The notes under the pieces are model-generated. The model was given only the letters and a program-made list of their open reading frames with translations, made no database searches and was not told the origin of the DNA. 64,000 bases of DNA from Bacillota bacterium (GTDB taxonomy: Bacteria > Bacillota > Clostridia > Acetivibrionales > JANLFN01), in assembly GCA_023397675.1 (NCBI GenBank), contig JAEWTV010000102.1:1-64000 (forward strand). The letters run 5' to 3'. Shown here one piece after another: positions 1 to 9,035 of the stretch. Positions within the stretch are counted from its first letter, which is position 1. Each line of letters opens with the position of its first letter. A program made the translations under genes and the position numbers.

Positions 1-241
1 CATAACTACAAAAAACGGAATTAAGAAATAATAACCGTAACGGCTGTATTTATCCTTTTTTACAAGACTATTAGCCAACGCTAACCCCCCTATTTTCTCA
101 TATAGCCATATAAAAATAATAGCACAATCAAGTAAAGTTAATATCTTATATATCTCTCTATATATCTAATTTAAGCTGAAGTTAAGTCTTCGCTTATACT
201 ATCTTTCCTTTGCAAATAACACATTTATATTCCAAATAATT

Positions 242-271
242 GCCCTATTGATCCCGAAGAATCAATAGGGC
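242..271 (-). terminator. Terminator-like hairpin after the binding-protein gene
   Basis: A perfect 11-bp inverted repeat (GCCCTATTGAT and its complement) encloses an 8-nt loop, 20 bases past the stop codon of the binding lipoprotein. The downstream tract is only moderately U-rich (AATTATTT), so termination may be partial. Between base 1 and this hairpin I see only AT-rich non-coding DNA. Confidence 0.65.
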
Positions 272-290
272 AGCTATTATATGATTTTAA

Positions 291-1673
291 TTACTGTATT
301 TTAAGGTTAGGGAAATCAGACTTAACCTTATCTTTGAATTTCTTAAGGAAGTCGTCCTTAGTTCCGAGCTTACCAGCGAGGTAAGTTTCAGAAAGGTTCA
401 GCCAATCGTTGTTGATAACGTCATCCTGTTCAGTGAATATTGAACCGTTGATATCAGCTACCATTGGTCCGAATACTTTGTAAGGATTCTGGTTCAAAGT
501 CTTGTTAACAAATGAATCGTCATTTGTGAGCTCAGTAACGAGTTCAGAGTTATTTACGAAGTCACCAACATCTTTAGCCCACTGTTTGAGGTGATCTTTG
601 TCAGCTGTGAACCATTTTGTAAATGCCCAAGCTACTTCTTTATTCTGAGTCTTTGAGTATACGCCGTACCAAGTACCACCCCAGAAGAATGACAGAGGAG
701 CTTTAGCTAATCCCCATCTACCCTGATCTTTGTGAGTCTTGTCGTTAGCGTCTATAATGTTTGCAATACCCCAAGTAGGAATTGAGAAGAGGAGGTGCTT
801 GTCATCAGCGATTGCTGCATTCCAAGCAGGAGTCCAAGCTCTGATAGCTCCTTCAAACTTGCCATCTCTCATTTTCTTCATGAAATCAATGTACTGTGTC
901 ATTTTAGGATCGATAGAGAAATTTCCATCTTTGTCTACCCAACCATTAGCACGTGCGCCTCTGTACATTGTGTAAACATCTTCAAAACCAACCCACAATT
1001 TTGCAACGCCTTTACTTGCATCAGAAAGCTTCTTAGCAGTTTCAAGCATCTTGTCTTCAGAAGAAATCATATCAGCGATAGCTGCTGGATCATCAGTTCC
1101 GAGATACTTCTTTGCAACATCTCTCTTGTAACCGATTGCACCAGGAGTTGCCTGATGTGATAATGCTCTGAGTACTCCAGCCTTATCTTTACCGATATCT
1201 ACAGTGTAAGGGATCATATTCTTTGTAACATCTGCTGCATTGTATGGAGCAGCGCTAAGATCATCAAATAAACCTTCCATATTGATGAACTTCTTTGCGA
1301 ATGCACTTTCAACTGCGAGAGCATCAGGCATACCTGAATTTGCTCTTATAGCAGCTGACAACTTGTTCTGGTATGCAAGCTGAGTGTCAGGAGTAACCTG
1401 TACATTGAAAGTAATGTTTGGTAATTCCTTTGCAATAGCTTTCTTCATGTTAGCTACTTCTGCCTGCTGGAAATGCCAGAAATTAAGTGTACCCTTTACA
1501 TCCTTAATGCTAGTAGCTGTTGCTGGAGTGCTAGAAGCTGGTGCAGTTGTTGCTGCAACAGTTGAAGCCTCTGAGCTTGAAGAGCTGCTGCTTCCACAGC
1601 CTACCATTACTGTTGCGAACATAAATACGCAAACAACTAATGCTACGGCTTTAATGAGGTTTGATTTTCTCAT
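291..1673 (-). CDS. ABC transporter extracellular solute-binding lipoprotein
   Basis: A 460-residue family 1 type solute-binding protein that would sit on the outer face of the membrane and deliver a ligand, most likely a sugar or oligosaccharide, to an ABC importer. The N-terminus has a basic start, a hydrophobic stretch and a lipobox ending at Cys26 (VMVGC). A Ser/Ala/Thr-rich linker to about residue 55 tethers the mature domain. An AAGGAGG ribosome site at 1682-1688 supports the start. No permease or ATPase gene adjoins it: a hairpin follows, and the upstream neighbour is an aminotransferase about 590 bases away. It may therefore serve a transporter encoded elsewhere. The ligand cannot be named from sequence; family assignment is firm. 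Confidence 0.88.
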   Translation of the reverse strand: MRKSNLIKAVALVVCVFMFATVMVGCGSSSSSSSEASTVAATTAPASSTPATATSIKDVKGTLNFWHFQQAEVANMKKAIAKELPNITFNVQVTPDTQLAYQNKLSAAIRANSGMPDALAVESAFAKKFINMEGLFDDLSAAPYNAADVTKNMIPYTVDIGKDKAGVLRALSHQATPGAIGYKRDVAKKYLGTDDPAAIADMISSEDKMLETAKKLSDASKGVAKLWVGFEDVYTMYRGARANGWVDKDGNFSIDPKMTQYIDFMKKMRDGKFEGAIRAWTPAWNAAIADDKHLLFSIPTWGIANIIDANDKTHKDQGRWGLAKAPLSFFWGGTWYGVYSKTQNKEVAWAFTKWFTADKDHLKQWAKDVGDFVNNSELVTELTNDDSFVNKTLNQNPYKVFGPMVADINGSIFTEQDDVINNDWLNLSETYLAGKLGTKDDFLKKFKDKVKSDFPNLKIQ

Positions 1674-2209
1674 TTTTTTAAATCCTCCTTATTTAATATA
1701 TTTATATATTATTAATCTGTCGGACATTGCTTTCGCAACCTCCAACAGAATTAATACCCGAAGGGCAGATTATAAATCTGCCACAAAAGATACACCAAAA
1801 CAAGGAGGCCTATTATTCAAATTTGCAGCATAAACTTGACAACAGGCATAAGCTGTATCTTAATTAGATTTTACTTTTATAGGGAGTTAGGATAAATAGA
1901 GAGCATTGCGTAATGATGTATCTGATTGTTAATCTGTTTTAACAAAATAATGCAACAAATTTGCACACACATACCTCTAAATATTTGCTGTCTATGCAAA
2001 AAAATTAACAAAGTTAGTGCTAAATTATAACCTTTAGATGTTAAATCTTGTTTTAAGTTAACTTGCAGATTTTTCTGTCACTTTTGGATAAAAGCGTTCA
2101 ACAATGCATTAATTAAGGGAAAGCTGTAGATTTTCATTGATATATCCTGTATTAAAATGGTAAAATATTATCTATTATTGGTGGAATTTTTCCTTATAAA
2201 GTATTGCAC
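1674..2209. other. Non-coding leader region of the binding-protein gene
   Basis: This stretch of about 540 bases has no credible gene on either strand. It holds the ribosome site of the binding lipoprotein (1682-1688) and a short perfect hairpin at 1764-1782 (GGCAGATT, 3-nt loop, complement) that would lie in its mRNA leader. The rest is AT-rich. A long leader with a hairpin is compatible with post-transcriptional control, but no known riboswitch class is recognisable. Confidence 0.5.
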
Positions 2210-2240
2210 AAAAAAGCCCTGGTATTAAAAACACCAAGGC
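2210..2240 (-). terminator. Rho-independent terminator of the aminotransferase operon
   Basis: On the minus strand GCCTTGGT pairs with ACCAGGGC (8 bp, one G-U) around a 9-nt loop and is followed by six U. It lies about 20 bases past the stop codon of the class IV aminotransferase. Confidence 0.85.
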
Positions 2241-2261
2241 AATATTGTTCCGGTATAAATA

Positions 2262-3080
2262 TTATTTTTTGATATATTCATATATTATTGAGTCAAAACA
2301 ATCTCTAATTGACACTATTAACGGGTTTGTTGCGGATTTAAACTTATAGCTTTCAACAGAACAAACAGGCAAAACCTTTATTGAGGTTCCAGAAATAAAT
2401 AAACCATCCAGCTTATCCAGTTCATCCAGCTGTAAAAGCTTTTCTATAACTTCAATTTTAAGTCTTCTGCATGCTTCAAAAACGTATTCACGGGTAATAC
2501 CCTTAAGTACAAATGATCCTGGGGATGTAAATACCTTGTTACCGGAAATAAAAAATACATTTGATTTGCTGCCTTCAGTAACTTGGTTTGATCCATTTAC
2601 CAAAAGCACCTCAAAGACGCCTCCGCTGGCAATTCTGTCTGCAGCCTCAACTTTATATGCATTATTAACTATCTTGGCATTAGGGTTTCTTCTTTCAAAA
2701 TGCATCAATCCAACCGGTACACCCTTGCTGATTTCTTCAACACCAGGGTAATTGCTTTTGCTTTCATATATAAGGATATTTTCTTTTCCTTCTATATTAT
2801 ATGCAATTACTTTCACATTACAATTTTTATTTTCAGTCGCCAGTATAAGGTTTTCTATACGCTCCCTAAGCTCATTTTCATCTATAATTAGGTCAGTGGA
2901 AGTGGAATTCATAGAATTTTGCATCCGCGTAAAGTGCTTTTCAAAAAACAGCGGCACCCCACTAATAACTCTTATTACCTCATATACAACATTTTTTTCG
3001 GGAATACGGATATCATCAAGTCTTGATATAGGTTCCACATTTCCGTTCAAGTTAAAAAATCTACCAGAATTATCGTCCAT
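2262..3080 (-). CDS. Class IV PLP-dependent aminotransferase (IlvE/PabC family)
   Basis: This fold-type IV PLP enzyme transfers amino groups (branched-chain or D-amino acids) or cleaves aminodeoxychorismate. The open frame continues upstream to 3119, but the ATG at 3080 has GGAGG five bases away and removes an overlap with the GH3 gene, giving 272 residues. Family features visible are the Lys in the NAYKVEAADR segment (candidate Schiff-base lysine), the EGSKSNVFF phosphate-binding segment, and SGTSIKVLP near the C-terminus. It lies 26 bases downstream of the GH3 gene and is probably cotranscribed with it, an odd pairing that gives no hint to substrate. IlvE, DAAT and PabC cannot be separated by eye. 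Confidence 0.82.
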   Translation of the reverse strand: MDDNSGRFFNLNGNVEPISRLDDIRIPEKNVVYEVIRVISGVPLFFEKHFTRMQNSMNSTSTDLIIDENELRERIENLILATENKNCNVKVIAYNIEGKENILIYESKSNYPGVEEISKGVPVGLMHFERRNPNAKIVNNAYKVEAADRIASGGVFEVLLVNGSNQVTEGSKSNVFFISGNKVFTSPGSFVLKGITREYVFEACRRLKIEVIEKLLQLDELDKLDGLFISGTSIKVLPVCSVESYKFKSATNPLIVSIRDCFDSIIYEYIKK

Positions 3081-3106
3081 ATAATCCTCCATTACGCTGT
3101 CAAGTG

Positions 3107-5275
3107 CTACTCCAAGCATTTAGTATCTGTTACCTCAAAGAATCCTTCCAATATGTTATCGGGACAAAGCTGCCTGCTTCTGCCATCCGGCTGTTTTCCT
3201 CCGATATAAATTTTAAATTTACCCTTTTCTATTATATAATGCCCATCATTATCTACAAGAGCCATATCTTCAGGTTGAAGAACAAATTCAACGGTTTTTT
3301 GCTCATTTGAATTCAGAAGAATCCTTTTAAAGCCCTTGAGCTGCCACCTTGGAACTTCAACACTTGCCTGTTCATCCTGTACATACAGCTGTATAGTTTC
3401 TTCAGAATTGAAATTTCCAACGTTTTTTACACTTACACTTATTTCAATTTGCTGACCAGCTTTTATTTTATCTTTACTTAGCTTAAGGTTATCATATTCG
3501 AATTTTGAGTAACTGAGTCCGTATCCGAAAGGATATAGAGCTTCGTTTTTCATATACCTGTAAGTTCTGTTGAACATTGAGTAATCACAGAAATCAGGCA
3601 ATTCTTCGGTGCTGTTATAAAACGTTACAGGCAACCTCCCTGCAGGGCTATATTCACCAAAAAGCATGGATGCAACAGCGTCACCGCCCTGCGCTCCAGG
3701 GTACCATCCAAGAACGATTGCAGGTATGTTCCCATCCGCCCACGTTACGGAAAGCGCACTTCCTGTCAGGAGCACCAGTACTATGGGTTTTCCTGTTTTA
3801 TAAACAGCCTCTAATAATTCCTGTTGCAAACCCGGCAGATTCAAATCAAGCTTATCTCCGCTGGCATAGGCATTTGACTGGTCTCCCTCTTCACCTTCAA
3901 GTCCAGCATCTAGTCCCAGGCACATAATTGCGAGATCAGACCTTTCGGCAGCGGACACAGCTTCCTGTATCCTGTCCCTGTCAAAGGCATGTTCCTCAAC
4001 CTTATTCTTATAAAGGTGACAACCTGGTGCATAATAAACCCTTGTACCCGGTGAAACCCTACTCTTTATCCCTTCCAGTACTGTTACATAGCTGGAAGCT
4101 GTTCCATAGTAATTACCCGAAAGTGCATTTCTGCTATCTGCATTAGGTCCTATAACAGCTATAGATTTTAATTTGTTTTTATCAAGCGGAAGCAGGTTGT
4201 TTTCATTCTTGAGCAGTACAATTGACTTTTTTGCTACCTCAAGTGCAAATTTTCGGTGTTCGTCGCAGTCATTCATCTCATAAGGTATGCCGGTATAAGG
4301 TACCTTCTCGGGCTTATCGAACATTCCAAGCTTCATTCTTGTAGTCATAAGTCTTGTAACTGCCTTATCTATTGCTTCCTCGGAAACAAGTCCTTCCTTA
4401 TGGGCAATAAGAAGATTTGCAAACATATTACCGCAGTTCAAATCGCAGCCGTTATTAACAGCCAACGCAACCGACTCAGGCGCTGTAACAGTTACTCTGT
4501 GGTTCTCATGAAAATCCTTTATAGCCCAACAGTCGGATACTACATGTCCTTTAAATCCCCATTTATCTCTGAGTATATCCTTTAACAGGGTTTTACTTCC
4601 GCAGCAGGGTTCACCGTTTGTTCTGTTGTAAGCCCCCATAACCGCCTCAACTCCTGCTTCCCGGACAAGCTTTTCAAATGCGTGAAGATATGTTTCATAT
4701 AAATCCTTTTTTGAAACAACGGCATTAAAGCTGTGTCTCTCTCCTTCGGGGCCACTGTGTACGGCAAAGTGTTTTGCGCATGCCGCAGTTTTCAAATATT
4801 TTTTATCATTTCCCTGAAGTCCTCTGACAAAAGCCACACCGAGTTTTCCTGTAAGATAAGGGTCTTCGCCATATGTCTCATGACCTCTTCCCCACCTTGG
4901 GTCCCTGAATATATTGATATTGGGTGACCAGAAAGTTAAACCTTTATAGATATCGCGGTCACCTTTTCGCTGAAATTCATGATATTTTGCCCTACCCTCT
5001 GTAGAAATAATGTCAGCGGTTTTTTGTAATAGTTCATCATCAAAGGTTGCTGCCATTGCAATAGCCTGCGGAAACATTGTTGCAACGCCTGCCCTTGCAA
5101 CACCATGGAGCCCTTCATTCCACCAGTTGTATGCTTCAATCCCAAGCCTTGGAATTGCAGGTGAAGAGTGAAGCATTTGTGTAACCTTCTCTTCAAGGGT
5201 CATTCTTGCGACTAGATCTTTAGCACGTTCTTCAAAGCTTAATTCTTCATTTTTATATACAGGAACTTCGTTCAT
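3107..5275 (-). CDS. Glycoside hydrolase family 3 beta-glycosidase (xylosidase/glucosidase type)
   Basis: A 722-residue GH3 enzyme that would remove terminal sugars from oligosaccharides. The frame is open to 5326, but the ATG at 5275 (MNEVPVYK) has a GGGAGAG ribosome site and the upstream ATG has none. Visible are the substrate-site segment WWNEGLHGVAR, the family core ATMFPQAIAMAATFD, and the nucleophile Asp in VVSDCWAI. A second alpha/beta domain has a candidate acid/base Glu in GLEGEEGDQSN, and a fibronectin III-like C-terminal domain begins near residue 620. There is no signal peptide, so it probably acts in the cytoplasm on imported cello- or xylo-oligosaccharides. WWNEGLHG favours the beta-xylosidase branch, but specificity is not settled. 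Confidence 0.92.
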   Translation of the reverse strand: MNEVPVYKNEELSFEERAKDLVARMTLEEKVTQMLHSSPAIPRLGIEAYNWWNEGLHGVARAGVATMFPQAIAMAATFDDELLQKTADIISTEGRAKYHEFQRKGDRDIYKGLTFWSPNINIFRDPRWGRGHETYGEDPYLTGKLGVAFVRGLQGNDKKYLKTAACAKHFAVHSGPEGERHSFNAVVSKKDLYETYLHAFEKLVREAGVEAVMGAYNRTNGEPCCGSKTLLKDILRDKWGFKGHVVSDCWAIKDFHENHRVTVTAPESVALAVNNGCDLNCGNMFANLLIAHKEGLVSEEAIDKAVTRLMTTRMKLGMFDKPEKVPYTGIPYEMNDCDEHRKFALEVAKKSIVLLKNENNLLPLDKNKLKSIAVIGPNADSRNALSGNYYGTASSYVTVLEGIKSRVSPGTRVYYAPGCHLYKNKVEEHAFDRDRIQEAVSAAERSDLAIMCLGLDAGLEGEEGDQSNAYASGDKLDLNLPGLQQELLEAVYKTGKPIVLVLLTGSALSVTWADGNIPAIVLGWYPGAQGGDAVASMLFGEYSPAGRLPVTFYNSTEELPDFCDYSMFNRTYRYMKNEALYPFGYGLSYSKFEYDNLKLSKDKIKAGQQIEISVSVKNVGNFNSEETIQLYVQDEQASVEVPRWQLKGFKRILLNSNEQKTVEFVLQPEDMALVDNDGHYIIEKGKFKIYIGGKQPDGRSRQLCPDNILEGFFEVTDTKCLE

Positions 5276-5334
5276 ATCAGTTACTCTCCCTAATAAGTAT
5301 TTAAAAGTATATATAACTGTGTACATTATTGTAA

Positions 5335-6774
5335 TTATTTCATCAGATTGTCATAAAGTTCAACATATTCGCAGGCTGATTTATCCCAGCTGAAGTCCTG
5401 CTGCATACACCTTTTTACAATGTTTTTCCATGCTGTTTTGTTACTATATAATTTTAAAGCTCTTCTTATTGTATAAAGCATGTCGTGAGCGTTATAATTT
5501 TTGAAACTGAATCCGTTACCTTCACCGGTTTCTTCATTATAAGATGTTATTGTATCATTTAACCCGCCGGTTTCTCTTACAATAGGAACCGAGCCATATC
5601 TGAGGCTGAAAAGCTGGCCAAGTCCACATGGTTCAAACAATGAAGGCATCAGGAACATATCGCTTCCTGCATAAATTCTTTGCGCCAGTGTTCCATCATA
5701 TTTAATGTTGGCAGATACCTTTTTGTTATACCTGTAGGCTATTGACTTGAACATTTCTTCATAACGATAGTCACCCGTACCCAAAATTACAATTTGCAAG
5801 TCTTCTTTTAACAATTCTTCGAGAACATAGGCAATAAGGTCAAAGCCTTTCTGATCTACTAACCGCGAAATAATTCCTATTAGCGGAACTTTCTCTTTCT
5901 GAGGAAGTCCAAGTTCGTGCTGCAGTTCCTTTTTATTAATTTTCTTTCCTTCAGGATTTTCAGAGTCATAGTTTACATAGAGCCGTTTATCTGTTGCAGG
6001 GTTGTTCTCTTCAAAATCAATTCCATTAACTATTCCATAAAGACTGTCTGACCTTTTTCTTATCAATTGATTAAGGTTTTCGCCATAAAAGTCGTACTTT
6101 ATTTCTTCTACATATGTTTTGCTTACCGAACTTATTGCGTCAGAGTATACAAGTCCTGCCTTCATAAAGTTCACACAATCATAATACTCAACCCCTTCAG
6201 GCGTGAAATACTCCCACCCTACGCCTATGACATCGTTTAAAACCTTCTTCGGGAAAACGCCCTGGTATTTAAGGTTATGTATTGTGTAAAGTGTTTTAAT
6301 ACCACTGTAAAAATTAAGACGACGATAGTGTGCATTAAGTAAAAGGCCGATAATACCCGTCTGCCAGTCATTACAATGGATAATATCCGGCTTGAAACCA
6401 ATTATAGGAAGCGCTTGAAGCAGGGCTTTGTTAAAGAAGGTAAATTGTTCGCATTCATCAGGGTAACCATAAAGCCCGTCCCTGTAAAAATAGTACTCAT
6501 TATCCAAAAGATAAACTGTAAGGCCATTTATTACTGTCTTTAATATTCCACAGTACTGATGCCTCCAGCCTAAATCTACGTATGTATAGCCTACGTATTC
6601 CGCGTTTTTAGTATATAACTCCGGAATACATTTATATTTAGGTATTATAAGCCTGATATCATGACCCATTTTCTTTACTGCCTTTGGCAGTGATCCAGCG
6701 ACGTCAGCAAGTCCTCCGGTTTTAGCAAATGGCACGGCTTCAGAAGATGCAAAAAGAATACGCATGTTTTCCAT
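5335..6774 (-). CDS. glgA: Glycogen (starch) synthase, GT5
   Basis: This enzyme transfers glucose from ADP-glucose to the growing alpha-1,4-glucan. The protein has 479 residues from the ATG at 6774, chosen because GGGGGT lies five bases upstream; the open frame to 6843 lacks a ribosome site. The N-terminus has MRILFASSEAVPFAKTGGLADV, with the KTGGL ADP-glucose-binding motif. The C-terminal GT-B domain has PSLFEPCGLGQLFSLRYG, the donor-binding loop with conserved Glu. The length matches bacterial GlgA. It stands 59 bases upstream of the GH3 gene on the same strand, and glgC or glgB are not in the window. Confidence 0.95.
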   Translation of the reverse strand: MENMRILFASSEAVPFAKTGGLADVAGSLPKAVKKMGHDIRLIIPKYKCIPELYTKNAEYVGYTYVDLGWRHQYCGILKTVINGLTVYLLDNEYYFYRDGLYGYPDECEQFTFFNKALLQALPIIGFKPDIIHCNDWQTGIIGLLLNAHYRRLNFYSGIKTLYTIHNLKYQGVFPKKVLNDVIGVGWEYFTPEGVEYYDCVNFMKAGLVYSDAISSVSKTYVEEIKYDFYGENLNQLIRKRSDSLYGIVNGIDFEENNPATDKRLYVNYDSENPEGKKINKKELQHELGLPQKEKVPLIGIISRLVDQKGFDLIAYVLEELLKEDLQIVILGTGDYRYEEMFKSIAYRYNKKVSANIKYDGTLAQRIYAGSDMFLMPSLFEPCGLGQLFSLRYGSVPIVRETGGLNDTITSYNEETGEGNGFSFKNYNAHDMLYTIRRALKLYSNKTAWKNIVKRCMQQDFSWDKSACEYVELYDNLMK

Positions 6775-7003
6775 AATTACCCCCGTTAATATTGTAAAAA
6801 AACCTTCTATTATATACACCAAAAGTAAATAATGTGCAGGCAATTTAATTACTCTTCTATTATAGATGAATGATAATAATTAATAAACACAAATAGTCAT
6901 ATTTATATTCTTTGATTTTTACTTAAAAGAACCTTGAAAAGCTAAAATTACCATGGTCTCTTGAGATTTAAAAAATCCTTTTTGTACAAATTATATGGTA
7001 TAT

Positions 7004-7085
7004 AGGATAAAGTAAATTTCTTATACATTATTTGCATTTCTAAAGCCAAATGCAAATGTTATCAAATCAGAATTTGCTTTATCCT
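7004..7085. repeat. Nested inverted repeat (hairpin 1)
   Basis: The outer arms are AGGATAAAG (7004-7012) and CTTTATCCT (7077-7085), extended imperfectly by AAATT. Inside is a perfect 10-bp palindrome, ATTTGCATTT (7030-7039) and AAATGCAAAT (7048-7057), with an 8-nt loop. It lies in the divergent region between glgA and the ger operon and resembles no terminator, as there is no T tract on either side. Confidence 0.75.
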
Positions 7086-7098
7086 ATTACAGATGAAT

Positions 7099-7177
7099 AA
7101 GTTGAATTAAAATCATATTTCATACCATCATGGCCGGCATTAAGGACATGATGCATATTAAGTATTTAATTCAACTT
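7099..7177. repeat. Nested inverted repeat (hairpin 2)
   Basis: A perfect 13-bp outer repeat AAGTTGAATTAAA (7099-7111) / TTTAATTCAACTT (7165-7177) encloses a second perfect repeat CATCATG (7126-7132) / CATGATG (7147-7153). Between the two levels the arms stay partly complementary. It begins 13 bases after hairpin 1 and ends 37 bases before the first ger gene, so it could be a leader structure, an operator or a small non-autonomous element. Confidence 0.75.
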
Positions 7178-7214
7178 ATATATAAGAATTTCAGGATATA
7201 TAGGAGAACTTGTA

Positions 7215-9035
7215 ATGGACAAGAAAAATTTCTTTCAAAAAGTATTATCTATGATTTCATATAAAAAGCCTATTGAAACTCATAGCTTTGTTATTCCGGA
7301 GATAAATGAAGGAATGGATAGAGAAGGGAAAAAGGTATATCACATATCGGGATCAGGCAATGGGAGTAAAGAAAGCTCAGATAGACATGAAGTAAAAAAT
7401 TCTAAAAAGCCCGTTCCCGCATCTGATAGATTAAAAGACCGGGAGAAGCCTGAAAAAAACGAAAAAGATAACAAAGGAAAAGATAGTGATAGCGAAGATA
7501 ATTCAATCTCAACGGATTACGATTTAAATATTGAATATCTGAAGAAAGCATTTAATGCTAAAAAAAATAAGGATTTTATAGTGCGGGAATTCAATGCAGG
7601 CGGTAAATATAAAGCATTTATTGCTTATCTCGATGGTATGGTAGACAGGATAACAATAAATAACTTTATTTTGCGGCCCCTCCTTCAGAACAAGGAGTAT
7701 AGTAATGACGAAGAATGCACCCATGAGTACATTATAAAAAATATCCTTGAAACAAATCAGGCCGAAAAGGTAACCAATAATGAAGATTTGATATATGACA
7801 TTCTTGTAGGTAACACGGTTCTTTATGTAGAGGGCTGCGATTACTATGTTTCCAGTGAAACAAAGGGTTTTGATAAGAGAGGTGTTGAGAAACCTCAAAC
7901 CGAAGGCGTTGTAAGGGGTGCACAGGAGGGTTTTAATGAAAATCTTCGTACAAATACAACACTCATTAGAAGGATAATAAAAAACAATAATCTTACTACT
8001 GAGTTCATAAAAATAGGAGAAAGAAATCAAAATCTTTGTGCAATAATGTACATTCATGGTTTAGTAAACCCCTCCATTGTAGCAGAAGTTAAAAGAAGGG
8101 TAGATAGTCTGAAAACGGATTTTATAAATGGCAGCGGAATGCTTGAACAGTTTATTGAAGAAAATCCGTGGTCTATTGTACCTACTATTCTCACAACCGA
8201 AAGGCCTGACCGTGCAGCTTCACATATTATTGAAGGCAAGGTTGTAATTTTGGCGGAAGGCACACCATTTGCTCTTGTTGTACCTATATCTTTATCAACC
8301 ATGTTTCATACGCCGGAAGATACGTCCTTAAGGTGGCAATACGGAACTTTATTGAGAATAGTAAGAGTTATAGCAGTATTTGTTGCAACACTTGTTCCAG
8401 GAATGTATATAGCACTGACAAATTTCCACAGAGAAATGATACCTACTGATTTATTGATTGCTATTGCAAAAGCAAGAGAAAATGTGCCCTTCCCTACAAT
8501 TGTTGAAGTACTTGTTATGGAAATCTCTTTTGAGCTTATAAGAGAGGCAGGTATAAGAATTCCGGGAATCATAGGTAACACCATAGGTATTATAGGTGCA
8601 TTGATACTAGGTCAGGCAGCAGTTCAGGCAAATCTTGTCAGCCCGGTACTTATCATAATAATTGCAATTACAGGCCTTGGAAACTTCGCAATACCAGATT
8701 TTAGCATGGCATTTGCTGCCAGAATAACTCGACTGTTTTTTATAGCTGTAGGTGCTTTCCTTGGTTTCTATGGTATATCCCTGGGTCTTGTTACGCTGAT
8801 AGCTCTATTAGCCAATACAAAATCCTTCGGGGTTCCCCTGCTGTCATTCTATGCACCAAAATTAAAAGGCATAGGAGATTTGATAATACGGAAACCTATT
8901 TGGATGCAGGAGTTCAGACCTGACAATATTAATCCTCTGGATATAAGAAGACAGCCAAAAATATCAAGGCAATGGCTTTACAAAAAAAATAAAAGTGGTG
9001 AAAAACATAACGGGAAGGAGGATGCAGATGAATAA
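7215..9035 (+). CDS. Spore germinant receptor A subunit (GerA/GerKA family)
   Basis: Subunit A of a germinant receptor in the inner spore membrane, where the A, B and C subunits sense nutrients and trigger germination. The 606-residue protein starts at an ATG preceded by AGGAG. A charged, low-complexity Lys/Ser/Asp-rich segment (about residues 40-100) is followed by the soluble GerA domain to about residue 370. Several membrane helices follow, with VPFPTIVEVLVMEISFELIREAGIRIPG, the most conserved segment of the family. The next gene overlaps its end by 8 bases, indicating translational coupling. The long charged N-terminal tail is typical of clostridial members. Germinant specificity cannot be read. 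Confidence 0.95.
   Translation: MDKKNFFQKVLSMISYKKPIETHSFVIPEINEGMDREGKKVYHISGSGNGSKESSDRHEVKNSKKPVPASDRLKDREKPEKNEKDNKGKDSDSEDNSISTDYDLNIEYLKKAFNAKKNKDFIVREFNAGGKYKAFIAYLDGMVDRITINNFILRPLLQNKEYSNDEECTHEYIIKNILETNQAEKVTNNEDLIYDILVGNTVLYVEGCDYYVSSETKGFDKRGVEKPQTEGVVRGAQEGFNENLRTNTTLIRRIIKNNNLTTEFIKIGERNQNLCAIMYIHGLVNPSIVAEVKRRVDSLKTDFINGSGMLEQFIEENPWSIVPTILTTERPDRAASHIIEGKVVILAEGTPFALVVPISLSTMFHTPEDTSLRWQYGTLLRIVRVIAVFVATLVPGMYIALTNFHREMIPTDLLIAIAKARENVPFPTIVEVLVMEISFELIREAGIRIPGIIGNTIGIIGALILGQAAVQANLVSPVLIIIIAITGLGNFAIPDFSMAFAARITRLFFIAVGAFLGFYGISLGLVTLIALLANTKSFGVPLLSFYAPKLKGIGDLIIRKPIWMQEFRPDNINPLDIRRQPKISRQWLYKKNKSGEKHNGKEDADE

Noticed and set aside
1384..1833. Open frame of about 150 codons antisense to the start of the binding lipoprotein gene
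   Set aside because: It is the mirror of the Ser/Ala/Thr-rich linker and signal region, with no ribosome site and no protein-like composition.
2080..2100. Possible catabolite-response (cre) site upstream of the binding lipoprotein gene, around AAAGCGTTCAACA
   Set aside because: It lacks the symmetric consensus, and its location about 400 bases upstream makes it unconvincing.
8306..8584. Antisense open frame within the germinant-receptor A gene
   Set aside because: It mirrors conserved membrane-helix codons of a clearly coding frame on the other strand and lacks a ribosome site.
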